Source: an uncultured Oscillospiraceae bacterium
GTDB lineage: Bacteria; Bacillota; Clostridia; Oscillospirales; Oscillospiraceae
Assembly (NCBI GenBank): GCA_934511545.1
Contig: CAKSWM010000074.1
Span: forward strand, 1-6,876
DNA length: 6,876 bases
Direction of reading: 5' to 3'
Part shown: one piece after another, positions 5,411 through 6,876 of the stretch
Numbering within the stretch: position 1 is the first letter of the stretch
Layout of the letters: each line of letters starts with the position of its first letter
Program-made: the position numbers and the translations under genes
The notes under the pieces: generated by a model
The model's database searches: none
What the model saw: the letters and a program-made list of their open reading frames with translations, nothing else
What the model was told of the DNA's origin: nothing

Positions 5411-6198
5411 CATCCCAGAGCAACATCGAGTATCATCATAAGCGCAAAGCCGACCGCGGCAAAAACGGTGCCTATGTTCATGTGTTCGCCGCCCTGAGCC
5501 TCGGGTATCAGTTCTTCCACGACAACATAGAACATCGCTCCCGCGGCAAAGGAGAGGATAACCGGCAGCGCGGGCACGACCAGCGCGGTCAGAAGCATCG
5601 TAATGAGCGCACCGAGCGGCTCCACAATACCGGAAAGCACGCCATAGCCGAACGCGCGGCGCCGGGACATGCCGCTCCCGACCAGCGGCATCGAAATAAC
5701 GGCTCCCTCCGGAAAGTTCTGTATCGCGATGCCTATCGTCAGCGCAAAAGCTCCTGCCAGCGTCATCACCGAGCCGCTGGACTCTATTCCCGCGAACACA
5801 ACGCCAACGGCCATGCCCTCCGGTATGTTGTGCAGCGTTACGGCGAGCACCAGCATCGTGGATTTGCCGAGCTTTGACATTCTGCCCTCCGGCTTATCCG
5901 AATCCATGTGCAGATGCGGTATCAGGCTGTCCAGCAGCAGCAAAAATCCTACGCCAAGCAGAAATCCTCCTGCCGCGGGCAGCCAGCCCGTTCCCCCCGA
6001 GGACAGCGACATATCTATCGCGGGGATTATCAGCGACCAGACCGAGGCCGCTATCATAACGCCGGAGGCAAAGCCCAGCATCGCTTTCTGTATGCCGGGA
6101 CGCAGCTCCCCGCGCAGGAAAAAAGCCATCGACGCGCCCAGCGACGTTCCAACCAGAGGCAGCAGTATCCCCGCCGCCACCATCAATGTTTCACTCAT
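5410..6198 (-). CDS. ZIP-family divalent metal (zinc) transporter, GufA-like
   Basis: A complete 262-residue, very hydrophobic membrane protein with about eight transmembrane segments, the usual ZIP topology and size. The metal path is recognisable: HNIPEGMAVGV (123-133, TM4) and QNFPEGAVISMPL (160-172, TM5), with the polar H/Q-N-x-P-E residues lining the site, as in bacterial GufA-type ZIPs. A short His-containing loop HLHMDSDKPEG (95-105) separates TM3 and TM4. EPLGALIT (193-200) and YVVVEELIPEAQGG (224-237) are the later conserved segments. ZIP proteins bring Zn2+ (sometimes Fe2+ or Mn2+) into the cytoplasm; the true substrate is inferred. The start at 6198 is chosen because GGAGG lies 7 bases upstream; an in-frame ATG at 6228 upstream has no such site. 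It is divergent from the unknown gene at 6321, with interlocking promoters, and converges on tadA. Confidence 0.93.
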   Translation of the reverse strand: MSETLMVAAGILLPLVGTSLGASMAFFLRGELRPGIQKAMLGFASGVMIAASVWSLIIPAIDMSLSSGGTGWLPAAGGFLLGVGFLLLLDSLIPHLHMDSDKPEGRMSKLGKSTMLVLAVTLHNIPEGMAVGVVFAGIESSGSVMTLAGAFALTIGIAIQNFPEGAVISMPLVGSGMSRRRAFGYGVLSGIVEPLGALITMLLTALVVPALPVILSFAAGAMFYVVVEELIPEAQGGEHMNIGTVFAAVGFALMMILDVALG

Positions 6199-6205
6199 AT
6201 CATAT

Positions 6206-6210
6206 CCTCC
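6206..6210 (-). promoter_or_regulatory. Ribosome-binding site that fixes the ZIP gene start
   Basis: GGAGG on the minus strand, 7 bases from the ATG at 6198. It excludes both the in-frame ATG at 6228 (which would add 10 residues) and an out-of-frame ATG at 6203. Confidence 0.85.
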
Positions 6211-6221
6211 ATGAAAAACCC

Positions 6222-6250
6222 GTGACACAGCTCGGGTTATATGTTATAAT
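6222..6250 (+). promoter_or_regulatory. Promoter of the unknown right-edge gene
   Basis: GTGACA (6222-6227), a 17-base spacer and a perfect TATAAT (6245-6250) with an upstream TGT (6242-6244), i.e. an extended -10. Predicted start is near 6257, about 64 bases before the ATG at 6321. Confidence 0.7.
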
Positions 6251-6263
6251 CTCTTGTACACCT

Positions 6264-6292
6264 ATCATATTCCGCGGACGCAGATTTGACAA
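6264..6292 (-). promoter_or_regulatory. Promoter of the ZIP transporter gene
   Basis: On the minus strand TTGTCA (6287-6292) and TATGAT (6264-6269) are 17 bases apart. Predicted start is near 6257, almost the same base pair as the opposing promoter's start. Confidence 0.65.
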
Positions 6293-6320
6293 TCCACTTT
6301 TTGAAAGGAGACTCTGCCAC

Positions 6321-6876
6321 ATGGCTCTGCAAAGCGAAAACGGCTCCATATCCTCCGCCGCTCCGGAGGTGCAATACGAAAGCTTCGAGGTCCGCATGGC
6401 GTTTCAGGCCGGATATGCCCAGTACCGTGAGTGGACCAGCGGCACGACCTTCCACAGCGGCATAGGATATTTTCACCCCTTCGGGCAATGCCGCTACTAT
6501 ATGGGCGATACCGACATCGCAGAGGCAAAGGACTTTCCCCTCTCCGGATATTTCAGCGAAGGCTGGGAAAAGGATTTCTGCGAGATGGGCTTTGCCATAT
6601 ACCGCCTGCCAGACGGCGACATCTATGCCTACGACGGTATCTTCGGAGCGCTGATAAAGGGCACCGAAGGGCTGGGTCTTGACGTTCCCTCCTTCCGCAA
6701 CGACATTCTCATAAACGTCGTTGTCGGCGGCACTGGCCGCTATGAGGGCGCCGTCGGAATACTCTCCGGTACCGCCGAGGGCAGCGGAGACGCAAAGGAA
6801 GTAAAGCCCGGCTTTTTCCTTCCCGAGGGACTCCTCAAGCTTCTCTCCGGTTATATAAAAATCCCTGTGAAAGGCT
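6321..6876 (+). CDS. Hypothetical protein, possible small beta-barrel fold, C-terminus off the edge
   Basis: An open frame of 185 codons with no stop before the window end. ATG at 6321 follows AAAGGAG (6304-6310) with 10 bases between, and a good promoter lies upstream. I do not recognise the family. There is no signal peptide or transmembrane segment, so it is probably cytoplasmic. It is rich in Gly, Tyr, Phe and acidic residues and looks mostly beta-strand. Residues 131-146, INVVVGGTGRYEGAVG, followed by ILSGTAEG, resemble the GGTGxYxGAxG turn of allene-oxide-cyclase/dirigent-type barrels. The preceding EKDFCEMGFAIYRLPDGDIYA (83-103) could be earlier strands. Cysteines occur at 57 and 87. 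Its only contextual clue is the shared promoter region with a ZIP metal transporter. That the gene is real is well supported; the fold is a weak inference and the function unknown. Confidence 0.8.
   Translation, partial: MALQSENGSISSAAPEVQYESFEVRMAFQAGYAQYREWTSGTTFHSGIGYFHPFGQCRYYMGDTDIAEAKDFPLSGYFSEGWEKDFCEMGFAIYRLPDGDIYAYDGIFGALIKGTEGLGLDVPSFRNDILINVVVGGTGRYEGAVGILSGTAEGSGDAKEVKPGFFLPEGLLKLLSGYIKIPVKG

Noticed and set aside
5669..6214. A 181-codon plus-strand frame opposite the ZIP gene
   Set aside because: Antisense shadow of a recognisable membrane protein; no ribosome-binding site or family match.
6286..6291. Consensus TTGACA on the plus strand
   Set aside because: A matching -10 would fall at or near the coding start of the unknown gene. 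The same bases are better explained as the -35 region of the minus-strand ZIP promoter.

Overview
This 6.9-kb window looks like a chromosomal segment from a GC-rich anaerobic Firmicute, probably Clostridia of the Oscillospirales type. The basis is inference: consensus sigma-A-type promoters, strong GGAGG ribosome-binding sites, many ATA codons despite high GC, a phosphotransacetylase, an Old-Yellow-Enzyme-type reductase and the protein sequences themselves. No mobile element, CRISPR array, tRNA or rRNA was seen.

Layout, left to right. (1) 1-253, minus: N-terminal 84 codons of an FMN-dependent Old-Yellow-Enzyme/2-enoate-reductase-type oxidoreductase, running off the left edge. (2) 254-538: a divergent control region with a LysR-type dyad, a good promoter for the regulator, a promoter lacking a -35 box for the reductase, and a reductase leader with two mutually exclusive hairpins. 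(3) 539-1426, plus: a complete LysR-type regulator. (4) 1427-1529: convergent 3' ends with two hairpins. (5) 1530-3640, minus: a two-gene operon in which a small XRE-type helix-turn-helix protein overlaps lepA (elongation factor 4) by 4 bases. (6) 3641-3801: back-to-back promoters for that operon and for pta. (7) 3802-4776, plus: pta. (8) 4907-5350, plus: tadA, preceded by a terminator-like hairpin whose T-tract ends 14 bases before its start codon. (9) 5351-5409: a strong bidirectional terminator. (10) 5410-6198, minus: a ZIP-family metal transporter. (11) 6199-6320: face-to-face promoters. (12) 6321-6876, plus: an unrecognised gene running off the right edge.

The genes form three separate functional themes. 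The LysR/reductase pair is a classic substrate-induced catabolic or reductive module whose substrate cannot be read from the sequence. lepA, pta and tadA are housekeeping (translation, acetyl-CoA/acetyl-phosphate interconversion, tRNA wobble editing). The ZIP transporter shares its promoter region with the unknown gene, which is the only hint about that gene.

I see no clearly new multi-gene system. The most unusual points are a helix-turn-helix protein that appears to start at an ATA codon, the unknown right-edge protein with a barrel-type GGTGxYxGA motif, the tadA leader hairpin, and the paired alternative hairpins in the reductase leader.
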